64,000 nucleotides of DNA from Streptomyces albus subsp. albus (GCF_000725885.1 NZ_JODR01000018.1:1-64000), one strand, 5' to 3'. Counted from the stretch's first letter, positions 49,765 to 57,495 are shown. The notes: generated by a model from the sequence alone, not told the origin. Translations and numbers: made by a program.

Positions 49765-52317
49765 CTAGGACCGGCGGGTCAGGGCCGAACTGCCGCAGCT
49801 GTAGCACCGGACCTGCCCGGCGCCGGACGGCAGGGCGGTGACGAGCCGGGCGGTGCTGCCGCCGGGCAGGATCGTGATCGTCGTGTCGACGTAGCCCAGC
49901 CGCCGTCCGCACGAGCCGCCGCTCACGTCGTACAGCGGCTGTGTGGCGTAGTAGCCGCTGCCGCGCTGGGTGAACCGTGTCGTGAGGACTTCGCCGCACA
50001 TCGACCGCCCGGTCACCGTGTAGACGCCGGGCCCCGCCTCGCGGAAGGTGTACATGCCGCCCCGGCTGTCCTGCCAGGTGCCGGCCAGCCCGGTGGCCGA
50101 GGGGGACGGGGTCGACCGGCCCCTGGCCAGGTCCGTGACCGTCGGCGTGGCCTCGCGTTCCTGCGACTCCTGGTGGTTCTTGAGGGCGACGCCGCCGATG
50201 GTGACGGCAGCGGCTACGGCCAGCACCGTCATCACCGTGGTGGCCACCGAGGCCCCGCCCGCGGCGGCGGCCCCGGCCTGGGTGCCGCCCGCGGTGCTCC
50301 CCGCCAGCCCGGCGCTCTCCCCGCCGGCCGGTGGCGGAACAGCCGTGCCGGACGCGTCCGGCACGGGCCCGCTGCCACCACCCGGCTGGTGCGCGAACCC
50401 GCCGTCGTGCGACACCGGATGGCCGGACGCACCGCTCTGCGAGCCGGACGACAGCCCGCCGTCCGGTACCGAACCGTGCGTCGCGCTCCCGGCGTCGGGA
50501 GCCGTACCCGCGTCCGGGGCCGGCGAGTGCGCCGTGGCGCCGGGGTCCGGCGCGGGGGAGTGGCCCGTGGTGCCGGGGCCGGCGGCGGTGCCGGGGTCGG
50601 TGGTCGGGGCGTGTGCGGTGATGCCGGGGTCGGTGGTCGGGGAGTGTGCGGTGGTGCCGGGATCGGTGGACAGGCCCGCGTCCGGGGAGGACGCCGTCGT
50701 GCCCGGGTCGGTCGCGGGGCCGGGGTCCGCCACACCGTCCGGGCTCGGCGTGTTCGCGCCGTCCCCCGGGCCGAGGTCGCCCGGCGCCGACGCGCCTCCG
50801 TCCGCCGGTGCCGGGGGTGCGAACTGCTGGGCCCCCGCCGCGGCGTCCGCGCCCTGCTGGTCGCCGAGCTGCCGCCACAGCACGACGGCCTCGGCGAGCA
50901 GCACCCCGGCCACCACGCGGCGGCCGGTGACCAGGGACCTGACGCCCTGTTCGTGGGTGAAGTAGGCGACGGAGCCGGCGTCGCCCGCGCGTTCGGCCGC
51001 GGCACGGCCCCGGTCGAGCATCCGCCCCCACGCGTCGAACCGCAGGGCGCGGGCCAGCGCTGGGGCCGCGGCGCGAGCCACCCGGACCGCGAGGTCCGGA
51101 CGCCCCGCCCGCTCCGCGAGGTCCAAGGCGGCGTCCAGGGCGGCGGCGTGCTCGGCGACGCGGGCGGGCGGCGTGTCGGGCAGCGCCGCCCACTCGGCGA
51201 GGTGGCCGCAGAGCCGTTCGGCGGGGAACGGCTCGGGAAAGCGCTGCCGCAGCGGCCCCACCGCGTCGGCCGTGCAGCGGTACCCGGTGTCGGTGGCCGC
51301 GAGGAGGCCGAGGCCGGCGAGCCGGCCGCACACGGCGGACGCGTCCGGCACCCCGGCCAGGGCACCGATGTGGCCGGGCGCCAGGTCCGCCTCGCCCAGC
51401 GTCGCCAGCAGCCCCAGGACGCGCAGGGGTTCGGCGTCGAGCTGGTCGAGCAGCAGGGGCAGCAGCTCGGCGGTGGTGCCCGGCCGGGGCAGGACGAGAC
51501 CGCCGGTGCCGTCCTCACGGGCGAGGGCGGCGGCCCGCAACAGCAGCAGGGGCGCACCGGCCGCCGCCGCGCACAGTTCGGCGGCGGCGCGTTCGTGGCC
51601 GGCGAGCCGCGAGCCCAGTTCGCTCTCCAGCAGCGCTTGTGCGGCGGCCGTCTCCAGGCCCTTCAGGCCGAGCGACGTGCCCTCACCGAGCAGGGCGCGG
51701 TTCCGGCCGGCGAAGACGAACGTCGCGTCCGGCGCGGCGTCCATGAGCTCCCGCAGCCGGTCCGCGTCACCCCCGGCACCGTCCACGTACACGGTGATGC
51801 GCACCCCGGTCATCAGGCGCCGCAGTTCGGTGGCCGAGGGCAGGTACCCGGTGGTGTCGTAGCAGGCTTCGAAGATCTCCTGGGCCAGGTCGCCGGTCTC
51901 CCGGTGCGCGGCGGACAGGTACAGCACGCCGTCGGGTCCGGGCGGCAGGGTGCGGGCCGCGTGCCGCAGCAGCGTGCTCTTGCCGACACCGGCGGGGCCC
52001 CACAACTGCACGGGGCCGCCGGCCGCGAGGGCGTCGGCGAGGGCCGCCAGTTCGCGTTCGCGGCCCAGCGGCGGCCGGCGGCGGCCGGGCAGCAGCGCCA
52101 CCCGGTCGCGGCGCACGGGGCGGGGCCGCCGGCCTTCCATCAGCAGGGTGACGGTGGACCCGTGGTGGGCGTCCACCACGACGTTGTGGTGGCCGGCGAT
52201 CACCGGCCCGGTCGCATTGCCGTGGATGTCCACCCGGAACGCGGGGCCGTTCCCGTCGCCGGGGCCGTCCGGTGTGTGGCCGGCTGTCGTTCTGTCGAGG
52301 TCTTCCGGCTGTTCCAT
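49765..52317 (-). CDS. STAND-type P-loop NTPase with N-terminal RHIM-like motif, TM helix and external Cys domain
   Basis: 850 residues. N-terminal motif A (27-56): FRVDIHGNATGPVIAGHHN then VVVDAHHGSTV. LGRERELAALADAL (84-97) opens the NTPase. Walker A is GPAGVGKST (107-115) and Walker B ITVYVDG (174-180). A winged-helix/helical region follows to about 540. Residues 545-690 are a repeated TDPGTTAHSP-like linker, then a TM helix at 691-712. The C-terminal 137 residues form a beta-rich domain with four Cys (GTWQDSRGGMYTFREAG, RCYSCG). ATG 52317 has GGGGAGG close upstream. It looks like an NLR-like sensor tethered to the membrane. Confidence 0.85.
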   Translation of the reverse strand: MEQPEDLDRTTAGHTPDGPGDGNGPAFRVDIHGNATGPVIAGHHNVVVDAHHGSTVTLLMEGRRPRPVRRDRVALLPGRRRPPLGRERELAALADALAAGGPVQLWGPAGVGKSTLLRHAARTLPPGPDGVLYLSAAHRETGDLAQEIFEACYDTTGYLPSATELRRLMTGVRITVYVDGAGGDADRLRELMDAAPDATFVFAGRNRALLGEGTSLGLKGLETAAAQALLESELGSRLAGHERAAAELCAAAAGAPLLLLRAAALAREDGTGGLVLPRPGTTAELLPLLLDQLDAEPLRVLGLLATLGEADLAPGHIGALAGVPDASAVCGRLAGLGLLAATDTGYRCTADAVGPLRQRFPEPFPAERLCGHLAEWAALPDTPPARVAEHAAALDAALDLAERAGRPDLAVRVARAAAPALARALRFDAWGRMLDRGRAAAERAGDAGSVAYFTHEQGVRSLVTGRRVVAGVLLAEAVVLWRQLGDQQGADAAAGAQQFAPPAPADGGASAPGDLGPGDGANTPSPDGVADPGPATDPGTTASSPDAGLSTDPGTTAHSPTTDPGITAHAPTTDPGTAAGPGTTGHSPAPDPGATAHSPAPDAGTAPDAGSATHGSVPDGGLSSGSQSGASGHPVSHDGGFAHQPGGGSGPVPDASGTAVPPPAGGESAGLAGSTAGGTQAGAAAAGGASVATTVMTVLAVAAAVTIGGVALKNHQESQEREATPTVTDLARGRSTPSPSATGLAGTWQDSRGGMYTFREAGPGVYTVTGRSMCGEVLTTRFTQRGSGYYATQPLYDVSGGSCGRRLGYVDTTITILPGGSTARLVTALPSGAGQVRCYSCGSSALTRRS
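50520..50760 (-). repeat. Tandem repeat encoding the TDPGxTAHSP linker
   Basis: Within the NTPase gene, codons for DPGTTAHSP-like decapeptides repeat about every 30 nt (DPGTTAHSPTT, DPGITAHAPTT, DPGTAAGPGTT, DPGATAHSPAP). This lengthens a disordered stalk and is a hotspot for length change. Confidence 0.6.
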
Positions 52318-52486
52318 CGCCCTCCCCTCTCCCGGCCCGCGGGGCGCGCGGCCGTCCTGCGGTGACCGTGCCGACGCGGCCCCCACTTCCGGCGTCACCG
52401 TAGTGAGGGCCCGCGTCCGGAACACCGTCGAAAGACGGTTTCTGCGCGATTCCTCCACCGGCCCGCTCGGCGGCCCCGAAGGCGTC

Positions 52487-53221
52487 TCAGGGCGCCTCGT
52501 CGGCCCAGTGGCGCAGCAGGGCCAGGTCCTCGACCCTGATGGAGCGGTAGCCGGTGGTGACGACCCCGGCCTCGCGCAGTCTGCGCAGCGCCTTGTGCAC
52601 GGTCGGTTCGGCCGCGCCGCACAGGGTCGCCAACTCCGGCTGGGTGAGCGGCCAGTCGATGACGGCCCCGGCGCCGGTGGGCCGGCCGTGCGAGAGCGCG
52701 ATCTGGTGCAGTACGCGGGCCAGCCGGGTGGTGGTGTCGCAGCCGGTGAAGTCGACGCGGTGGCCGGTGGCCGTGCGCAGCTTGGTGACGACGGCGGTGT
52801 TGACCGCGTGGGCGAGGGCCGGTTCGTCGCGCAGGCGGGCCAGGAAGTCGCCGCGGGTGACGAGCCGTGCGGTGACGGTGCCGCAGGTGGTGACCGTCGC
52901 CGAGCGCGGCCGGCCGTCCACCGCGGCGAACTCGCCTACCAGATCGCCTCCTCTGCGTACGGCGAGGAGCGCGTCCCTGCCGTCGTGCGTACGGCCGGTC
53001 ACCTTGACGAGGCCGTCGAGGAGTACGAGCACGAACCCGGTCTGCTCCGCCTCCCGCATCAGGACGTGGTCCGCCGTGTAGCGCACCCGAGTCCCCAGGG
53101 CGAGCAGCCGGTCGCGCACGGGCGGGGCGAGTCCGCCCAGCAGGCTCGTCGGCGGCCAGTCCGGCTCCCGGCCCGGCCGCTGCCCGTCCCGGGCGCTGCC
53201 GCGCGCTGTGGTCCCGCTCAC
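52487..53221 (-). CDS. Crp/Fnr-family transcriptional regulator
   Basis: 244 residues. A cNMP-binding-like beta-barrel (about 45-150: VLMREAEQTGFVLVLLDGLVKVTGRTHDGRDALLAVRRGGDLVGEFAAVDGRPRSA) is followed by an HTH_Crp (TQPELATLCGAAEPTVHKALRRLREAGVVTTG, about 195-226). The phosphate-binding GEFAA-R-S-A motif is largely kept, so it may truly bind a cyclic nucleotide. GTG 53221. It lies divergently from the cyclase-like gene, a suggestive pairing, and 169 nt upstream of the NTPase gene in the same direction. Two palindromes lie in the divergent region. Confidence 0.87.
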   Translation of the reverse strand: MSGTTARGSARDGQRPGREPDWPPTSLLGGLAPPVRDRLLALGTRVRYTADHVLMREAEQTGFVLVLLDGLVKVTGRTHDGRDALLAVRRGGDLVGEFAAVDGRPRSATVTTCGTVTARLVTRGDFLARLRDEPALAHAVNTAVVTKLRTATGHRVDFTGCDTTTRLARVLHQIALSHGRPTGAGAVIDWPLTQPELATLCGAAEPTVHKALRRLREAGVVTTGYRSIRVEDLALLRHWADEAP

Positions 53222-53250
53222 CGGTCCACCCCCGTTCCGCGGCTGTCACC

Positions 53251-53268
53251 GCGCACACCAGTGTGCGC
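53251..53268. promoter_or_regulatory. Palindrome GCGCACAC-CA-GTGTGCGC
   Basis: 8-bp perfect arms with a 2-bp centre, 29 nt upstream of the Crp/Fnr gene start. Candidate autoregulatory site. The CACAC/GTGTG core is reminiscent of CRP half-sites (GTG..CAC) but spaced differently. Confidence 0.45.
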
Positions 53269-53293
53269 CCCGGCGACGCCGACGGGACCCCGT

Positions 53294-53309
53294 TCACCGG
53301 TACCGGTGA
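53294..53309. promoter_or_regulatory. Perfect 16-bp palindrome TCACCGGTACCGGTGA
   Basis: Self-complementary over all 16 bases, in the 387-nt region between the divergent Crp/Fnr and cyclase-like genes. Likely operator for the regulator or a neighbouring one. The remainder of 53222-53608 holds no gene; it also contains an 18-bp repeat. Confidence 0.5.
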
Positions 53310-53513
53310 CAGCCGGCCGCCCGGCTGACTGCGCGGGCGGCCGGCCGTGTGCCGGCGGCCCGGAGTACGGACTGTCCGTCGGTGCGGGGCACGGCGGCCG
53401 GATTCCGCACCACGGCCAGTCCGGCCGTCGCACGGCGGCGGGCAATCCCGTATCGCGACGGGATCCGCCCCGCCCGCACGGGGCAGAGTGGGAGACGTAC
53501 GAGGTGCGGGGCG

Positions 53514-53567
53514 GGGCCCACCACCCCGCGCGGGCCCATCGCCCCGCGCGGGCCCACCGCCGCGCCG
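53514..53567. repeat. Three tandem 18-bp units
   Basis: Units beginning GGGCCCAC or GGGCCCAT recur at 53514, 53532 and 53550, each carrying a CCCCGCGC-like tail. It ends about 40 nt before the cyclase-like gene. Confidence 0.65.
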
Positions 53568-53608
53568 GGACACCGCCCGCACACCCCCCACCGCACAGGA
53601 GGCATCGC

Positions 53609-54343
53609 ATGGCGCTCAGACCGGAGTACCGGGCCCTGCTGGCCGTGGACATCGAACGGTCCGCGGGACGCGGCAACACGGCCCTGCACCTGATCCGGGA
53701 CGCGCTGGGGCGGGCGCTGCGCCAGGCGTGCGCGCGCAGCGGCATCGAGTGGCGGGACGCGCTCCGCGACGACCTGGGCGACGGGTTCCGTCTGACCGCA
53801 CCGGCCGGGACCGAGAAGGCGCGGCTGGTCCACCCGCTGGTGCCCGAACTCGCCGCCGGGCTCCGCGAGCACAACCGCACCGCGGCGCCGAAGGCCCGCG
53901 TCCGGGTACGTGTCGCCCTGCACGCGGGAGACGTGTTCGTCGACCCGGCCGGGCCGGTCACCGGGCAGCCGCTGGAAGTCCTCGCGCGGCTGCTGGACGC
54001 GGCCCCGGCCCGCGCCGCCCTCCGCCGGGCGCCCGCCTTTGTCACGGCCTCGCTGCTGCTCTCGTCGCACTTCCACGAGGAGACCGTGCGGCACGGCTAT
54101 CCGGGGATCGACCCGGAGACCTTCCACCGGGTGCCGCTCGCGGAGAAGGAGTACACCGCGCACGCCTGGCTGCACCTGCCCGGATACGCGGGACCCGCGC
54201 CGGTGCCCGAGGACGACGGGGTCGAGCGGGAGACGCCGCCGGTGAGGGGCGGCGCCCGGATGGTCAACAGGGCGTCCGGCCACGGGGTCGTGTACGCGCT
54301 GCAAAGCGGCACCCAGCACATCCACGTCACCCGTGAACAGTGA
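53609..54343 (+). CDS. Class III nucleotide cyclase-like protein with C-terminal motif B
   Basis: 244 residues. RALLAVDIERSAGRGN (8-23) and RDDLGDGFRLTAP (53-65) place D14 and D58 at the two metal-binding aspartates of class III cyclases. RVRVALHAGDVFVDPAG and GQPLEVLARLLD follow. The substrate Lys and the transition-state Asn are not evident, so activity may be altered or lost. The C-terminus (217-240) carries motif B: MVNRASGHGVVYALQSGTQ then HIHV. ATG 53609 has AGGAGG upstream. Widespread in actinobacteria as an unnamed protein. Here it may be a second-messenger generator or sensor for the Crp/Fnr partner and the amyloid-signalling system. Confidence 0.8.
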   Translation: MALRPEYRALLAVDIERSAGRGNTALHLIRDALGRALRQACARSGIEWRDALRDDLGDGFRLTAPAGTEKARLVHPLVPELAAGLREHNRTAAPKARVRVRVALHAGDVFVDPAGPVTGQPLEVLARLLDAAPARAALRRAPAFVTASLLLSSHFHEETVRHGYPGIDPETFHRVPLAEKEYTAHAWLHLPGYAGPAPVPEDDGVERETPPVRGGARMVNRASGHGVVYALQSGTQHIHVTREQ

Positions 54344-54402
54344 CCACCCTCGTCAGCCGTGAACAGTGGCCAACCACGTCACCCGCGAACAGCGACCGCA
54401 CC
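54325..54402 (+). repeat. Three tandem 26-bp units spanning the cyclase-like gene's stop
   Basis: Units begin CGTCACCCGTGAACAGTG at 54325, 54351 (one C to G) and 54377 (T to C changes). The first encodes the final HVTREQ and the stop. The others lie in the leader of the next gene. The 26-bp period is not a multiple of three. Confidence 0.8.
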
Positions 54403-54439
54403 GCACCGCACTTCACGACAAGACTACGAAGGAGCCCCT

Positions 54440-54847
54440 GTGAGTCAGGAATTGACGGCACTGGCCGAGGCCGGGGCCGCGGCCGTGGTCGCCGCCATGG
54501 CCACCGACGTGTGGCAGCGCACCAGAGACGGTGTGCTGCGTCTGTTCGGACGCGCCGGGCCCGAGCCGCGGGCGGCGGCCGAGGCCCGGCTCGACGACGA
54601 CGCCGCACTGGTCGGCGCCGCCACCGCACCCGACGAGGTGCGGCGCGCGCTGCTCGTCCCCTGGACGCAGGAGCTGGCGGTACTGCTGCGCCAGGACGAG
54701 GCCGGCCGCCGCGCCCTGGCCGAACTGGTCGCCGAGGTCCGCGCCCAACTGCCCGGCGAACGGCGCACCCCGGCGTGCGAACAGACCAACACGGCCCACG
54801 ACTCCGGCACCGTCATCGCCGTCCAGCACGGCGACCTGCACACCTGA
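54440..54847 (+). CDS. Small helical protein with C-terminal motif B, putative Bell-like effector
   Basis: 135 residues from GTG 54440 (GGAG 5 nt upstream). The N-terminal helix LTALAEAGAAAVVAAMATDVW is hydrophobic and amphipathic, and the rest to about 110 is predicted helical. The C-terminus 113-135 is motif B, CEQTNTAHDSGTVIAVQHG then DLHT, sharing 11 of 20 positions with the adapter's motif B. The plan, a helical domain of about 110 residues followed by a short amyloid-like motif, is that of the bacterial Bell domain effectors (HeLo/HELL-like, membrane-disrupting) paired with NLR genes. No enzymatic residues. Function inferred. Confidence 0.72.
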   Translation: MSQELTALAEAGAAAVVAAMATDVWQRTRDGVLRLFGRAGPEPRAAAEARLDDDAALVGAATAPDEVRRALLVPWTQELAVLLRQDEAGRRALAELVAEVRAQLPGERRTPACEQTNTAHDSGTVIAVQHGDLHT

Positions 54848-54877
54848 CCCCCGGCCCCGTTCCGCGGGTGCCGGGGG
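54848..54877. terminator. Terminator between the effector and fdhD
   Basis: CCCCCGGC (54848-54855) pairs with GCCGGGGG (54870-54877) around a 14-nt loop, immediately after the effector stop and before the convergent fdhD stop (54891). Confidence 0.6.
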
Positions 54878-54890
54878 CGCGGGCGGGGTG

Positions 54891-55733
54891 TCAGCCGGTG
54901 GGTGCGGGCAGCAGCAGCCGGTGCGCTCCCGTGTAGATGTTCATGGACGCGCCGCGCAGGAAGCCGACCAGGGTGAGCCCCGCCTCCTCGGCCAGGTCCA
55001 CGGCCAGCGACGAGGGCGCGGAGACGGCGGCCAGCAGGGGGACGCCCGCCATCACCGCCTTCTGCACCAGCTCGAAGGAGGCGCGCCCGGAGACCATCAG
55101 CAGCGCGTCGCGCAGCGGCAGCCATCCGGCGCGTACCGCGTTGCCCACCAGCTTGTCCACGGCGTTGTGCCGGCCCACGTCCTCCCGCACGTCGAGGAGT
55201 TCGCCCTCGGGCGAGAAGAGCCCCGCCGCGTGCAGCCCGCCCGTACGGTCGAACACCCGCTGGGCCGCGCGCAGCCGGTCGGGCAGTGCGGACAGCAGTC
55301 CGGTGGTCACCTCCCGCGGACGGCCGGCGTCCAGCCGCCAGCGTGCCGTCGTGCGGACCGCGTCGAGGCTGGCCTTGCCGCACAGCCCGCACGAGGAGGT
55401 GGTGTAGACGTTGCGCTCCAGCGACACGTCCGGCACCGGTACGCCCGGGGCCAGCCGGACGTCCACCACGTTGTAGGTGTTGCCGCCCTCGTCGCGGGCG
55501 CCCCCGCAGTAGACGATGGTGGCCAGCTCCTCCGCCGAGCCGATGACGCCCTCGCTCACCAGGAAGCCCGCCGCCAGCGCGAAGTCGTCGCCCGGTGTGC
55601 GCATGGTGACCGTCAGCGGTTTGCCGTTGAGACGGATCTCCAGCGGCTCCTCGGCCACGAGGGTGTCCGGGCGCGAGCTCATGGCACCGTCCCTGATGCG
55701 GATGACGGGACGCCTCTCGGTGACTCTGCCCAT
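54891..55733 (-). CDS. fdhD: Formate dehydrogenase accessory sulfurtransferase FdhD
   Basis: 280 residues. It transfers sulfur from a cysteine desulfurase to the molybdenum cofactor of formate dehydrogenase. The persulfide-carrying cysteines are in SSCGLCGK (C115, C118), with family features DVREDVGRHNAVDKLVGN and MVSGRASFELVQKAVMAG. ATG 55733 has GGAGGTGAGG upstream. No formate dehydrogenase gene is in the window. Divergent from the ROK regulator over 186 nt; a TTGTCCA element there may affect both. Confidence 0.95.
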   Translation of the reverse strand: MGRVTERRPVIRIRDGAMSSRPDTLVAEEPLEIRLNGKPLTVTMRTPGDDFALAAGFLVSEGVIGSAEELATIVYCGGARDEGGNTYNVVDVRLAPGVPVPDVSLERNVYTTSSCGLCGKASLDAVRTTARWRLDAGRPREVTTGLLSALPDRLRAAQRVFDRTGGLHAAGLFSPEGELLDVREDVGRHNAVDKLVGNAVRAGWLPLRDALLMVSGRASFELVQKAVMAGVPLLAAVSAPSSLAVDLAEEAGLTLVGFLRGASMNIYTGAHRLLLPAPTG

Positions 55734-55793
55734 GTCCCTCACCTCCGGTTCCGACCCTAAGCGAGGGCGCCTCGATCCCGGAGAAGCGGGGCT

Positions 55794-55812
55794 TTGTCCA
55801 TTCCCGGGAAAA
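55794..55812. promoter_or_regulatory. Candidate ROK operator TTGTCCA-N5-GGGAAAA
   Basis: The left arm TTGTCCA is identical to the perfect palindrome at 63596-63614; the right arm matches 5 of 7 positions. Both share the flanking GGGCTTTGTCC sequence (here GGCTTTGTCC preceded by GGG). It sits between the divergent fdhD and ROK genes, as expected for autoregulation. Confidence 0.45.
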
Positions 55813-55919
55813 AGTCGCACTGATTCGCGCACAACTTCTTCCCAGTCCCGGCCGCCGCTGCTACGTTCCCCGTGCATTCCCGGACACGATGCCGACCACA
55901 GGCGGCTGGAGGGGTAGCG

Positions 55920-57110
55920 GTGAGGCGCATGACTGCACGGCCCGCGAACGCGCACCAGGCGCGACTGCTCCGCCTGCTGCGCGACGGCGGTCCCCGGTCC
56001 CGCGCCGAACTCGGCGACCGCATGGACCTGTCCCGCTCGAAACTGGCCGTCGAGGTCGACCGGCTGCTGGAGACCGGCCTGGTCGTCGCCGACGGTCTGG
56101 CCGCCTCACGCGGCGGCCGGCGCTCCCACAACATCCGGCTCGCACCCCAGCTCCGCTTCCTGGGCGTGGACATCGGCGCCACCTCCGTCGACGTGGCCGT
56201 CACCAACCCGGAGCTGGAGATCCTCGGCCACCTCAACCAGCCCATGGACGTACGGGAGGGGCCCGTCGCCGTCTTCGACCAGGTGCTGGCGATGGTCGCC
56301 AAACTGCGGGACAGCGGCGTCGCCGAGGGGTTCGACGGAGCGGGCATCGGGGTGCCCGGCCCCGTCCGGTTCCCCGAGGGCGTCCCCGTCGCCCCGCCGA
56401 TCATGCCCGGCTGGGACGGCTTCCCCGTACGGGAGGCCCTCAGCCAGGAACTGGGCTGCCCCGTGATGGTCGACAACGACGTGAACCTGATGGCGCTCGG
56501 CGAGATGCACGCCGGAGTGGCCCGCTCCGTACGGGACTTCTTCTGCGTCAAGATCGGCACCGGTATCGGCTGCGGCATCGTCGTCGGCGGCGAGGTGCAC
56601 CACGGTGTCACCGGCAGCGCTGGGGACGTCGGCCACATCCAGGTCGAACCCGAGGGCCGCCAGTGCGCCTGCGGCAACCGCGGCTGCCTGGAGGCGTACT
56701 TCGGCGGCGCGGCACTGGCGCGGGACGCCGAGGAGGCCGCCCGCACCGGGCGTTCGGCGGAGCTCGCCCGGCTGCTGGAGCAGCACGGGCGGCTCGGCGC
56801 CGCCGACATCGCCGCCGCGGCCTCCGCCGGCGACGGCACCTCGCTGGACCTCATCCGCGAGGGAGGGGCCCGCGTCGGCCAGGTCATCGCCGGGCTCGTC
56901 AGCTTCTTCAACCCCGGCCTCGTCGTCATCGGCGGCGGGGTCACCGGGCTCGGCCACACCCTGCTGGCCAGCATCCGCACCCAGGTCTACCGCCAGTCGC
57001 TGCCCCTGGCGACCGGCAATCTGCCCATCGTGCTGGGCGAACTCGGCCAGGTCGCCGGTGTGACGGGCGCGGCCCGGCTCACCAGCGACCACCTGTTCTC
57101 CCCGGCGTAA
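55920..57110 (+). CDS. ROK-family transcriptional regulator
   Basis: 396 residues from GTG 55920 (GGAGG 7 nt upstream); ATG 55929 is an alternative. The N-terminal winged helix is MTARPANAHQARLLRLLRDGGPRSRAELGDRMDLSRSKLAVEVDRLL. The ROK sugar-kinase-like domain has the phosphate motif GVDIGATSVDVAV, ENDV-like VDNDVNLMALGEMHAG and the zinc/CxCG motif CACGNRGCLEAYFGG. It likely senses a sugar and represses the ABC transporter downstream, although a 385-nt gap separates them. Confidence 0.93.
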   Translation: MRRMTARPANAHQARLLRLLRDGGPRSRAELGDRMDLSRSKLAVEVDRLLETGLVVADGLAASRGGRRSHNIRLAPQLRFLGVDIGATSVDVAVTNPELEILGHLNQPMDVREGPVAVFDQVLAMVAKLRDSGVAEGFDGAGIGVPGPVRFPEGVPVAPPIMPGWDGFPVREALSQELGCPVMVDNDVNLMALGEMHAGVARSVRDFFCVKIGTGIGCGIVVGGEVHHGVTGSAGDVGHIQVEPEGRQCACGNRGCLEAYFGGAALARDAEEAARTGRSAELARLLEQHGRLGAADIAAAASAGDGTSLDLIREGGARVGQVIAGLVSFFNPGLVVIGGGVTGLGHTLLASIRTQVYRQSLPLATGNLPIVLGELGQVAGVTGAARLTSDHLFSPA

Positions 57111-57495
57111 CCGCACCACCCCGCCCCGCACCGCCCCCACGGCACAGGTCCCACAGCACAGCCCCGCACCACACCGTCCGCCACCCGGCGGGCGGACAGC
57201 ACCGCACAGCACGACACTCGCGCAACGCAACACCGCACAGCCCGGCACCCGCACAAGGCGCCACGGCCAGGCACCCGCACGACGCATCACTGCCTGGCGG
57301 ACCACCGCCCGGCGCACACCAGACCCGGCGCGGCCAGGCACCAGAGGCACCAGGCACCAGCCAACCGAGGCACGGCGCAGCGCAGCACAGCGCATCGCGA
57401 GACCGGCGCACCAGCTCGGCGAAAGCGCAGGACCCCGCACCGCACCAGCACCGCCCGCACCGTGGATCCGTACGGCCCTGGGACGGAGGCCCCGT
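57111..57495 (+). other. T-depleted intergenic leader region
   Basis: No gene is supported here. Positions 57121-57420 contain only about 9 T in 300 bases while C and A dominate, with many short CAGC/GCACC repeats. This gives a probably unstructured, U-poor transcript leader before the ABC transporter operon. The ROK gene ends just upstream. Confidence 0.6.
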
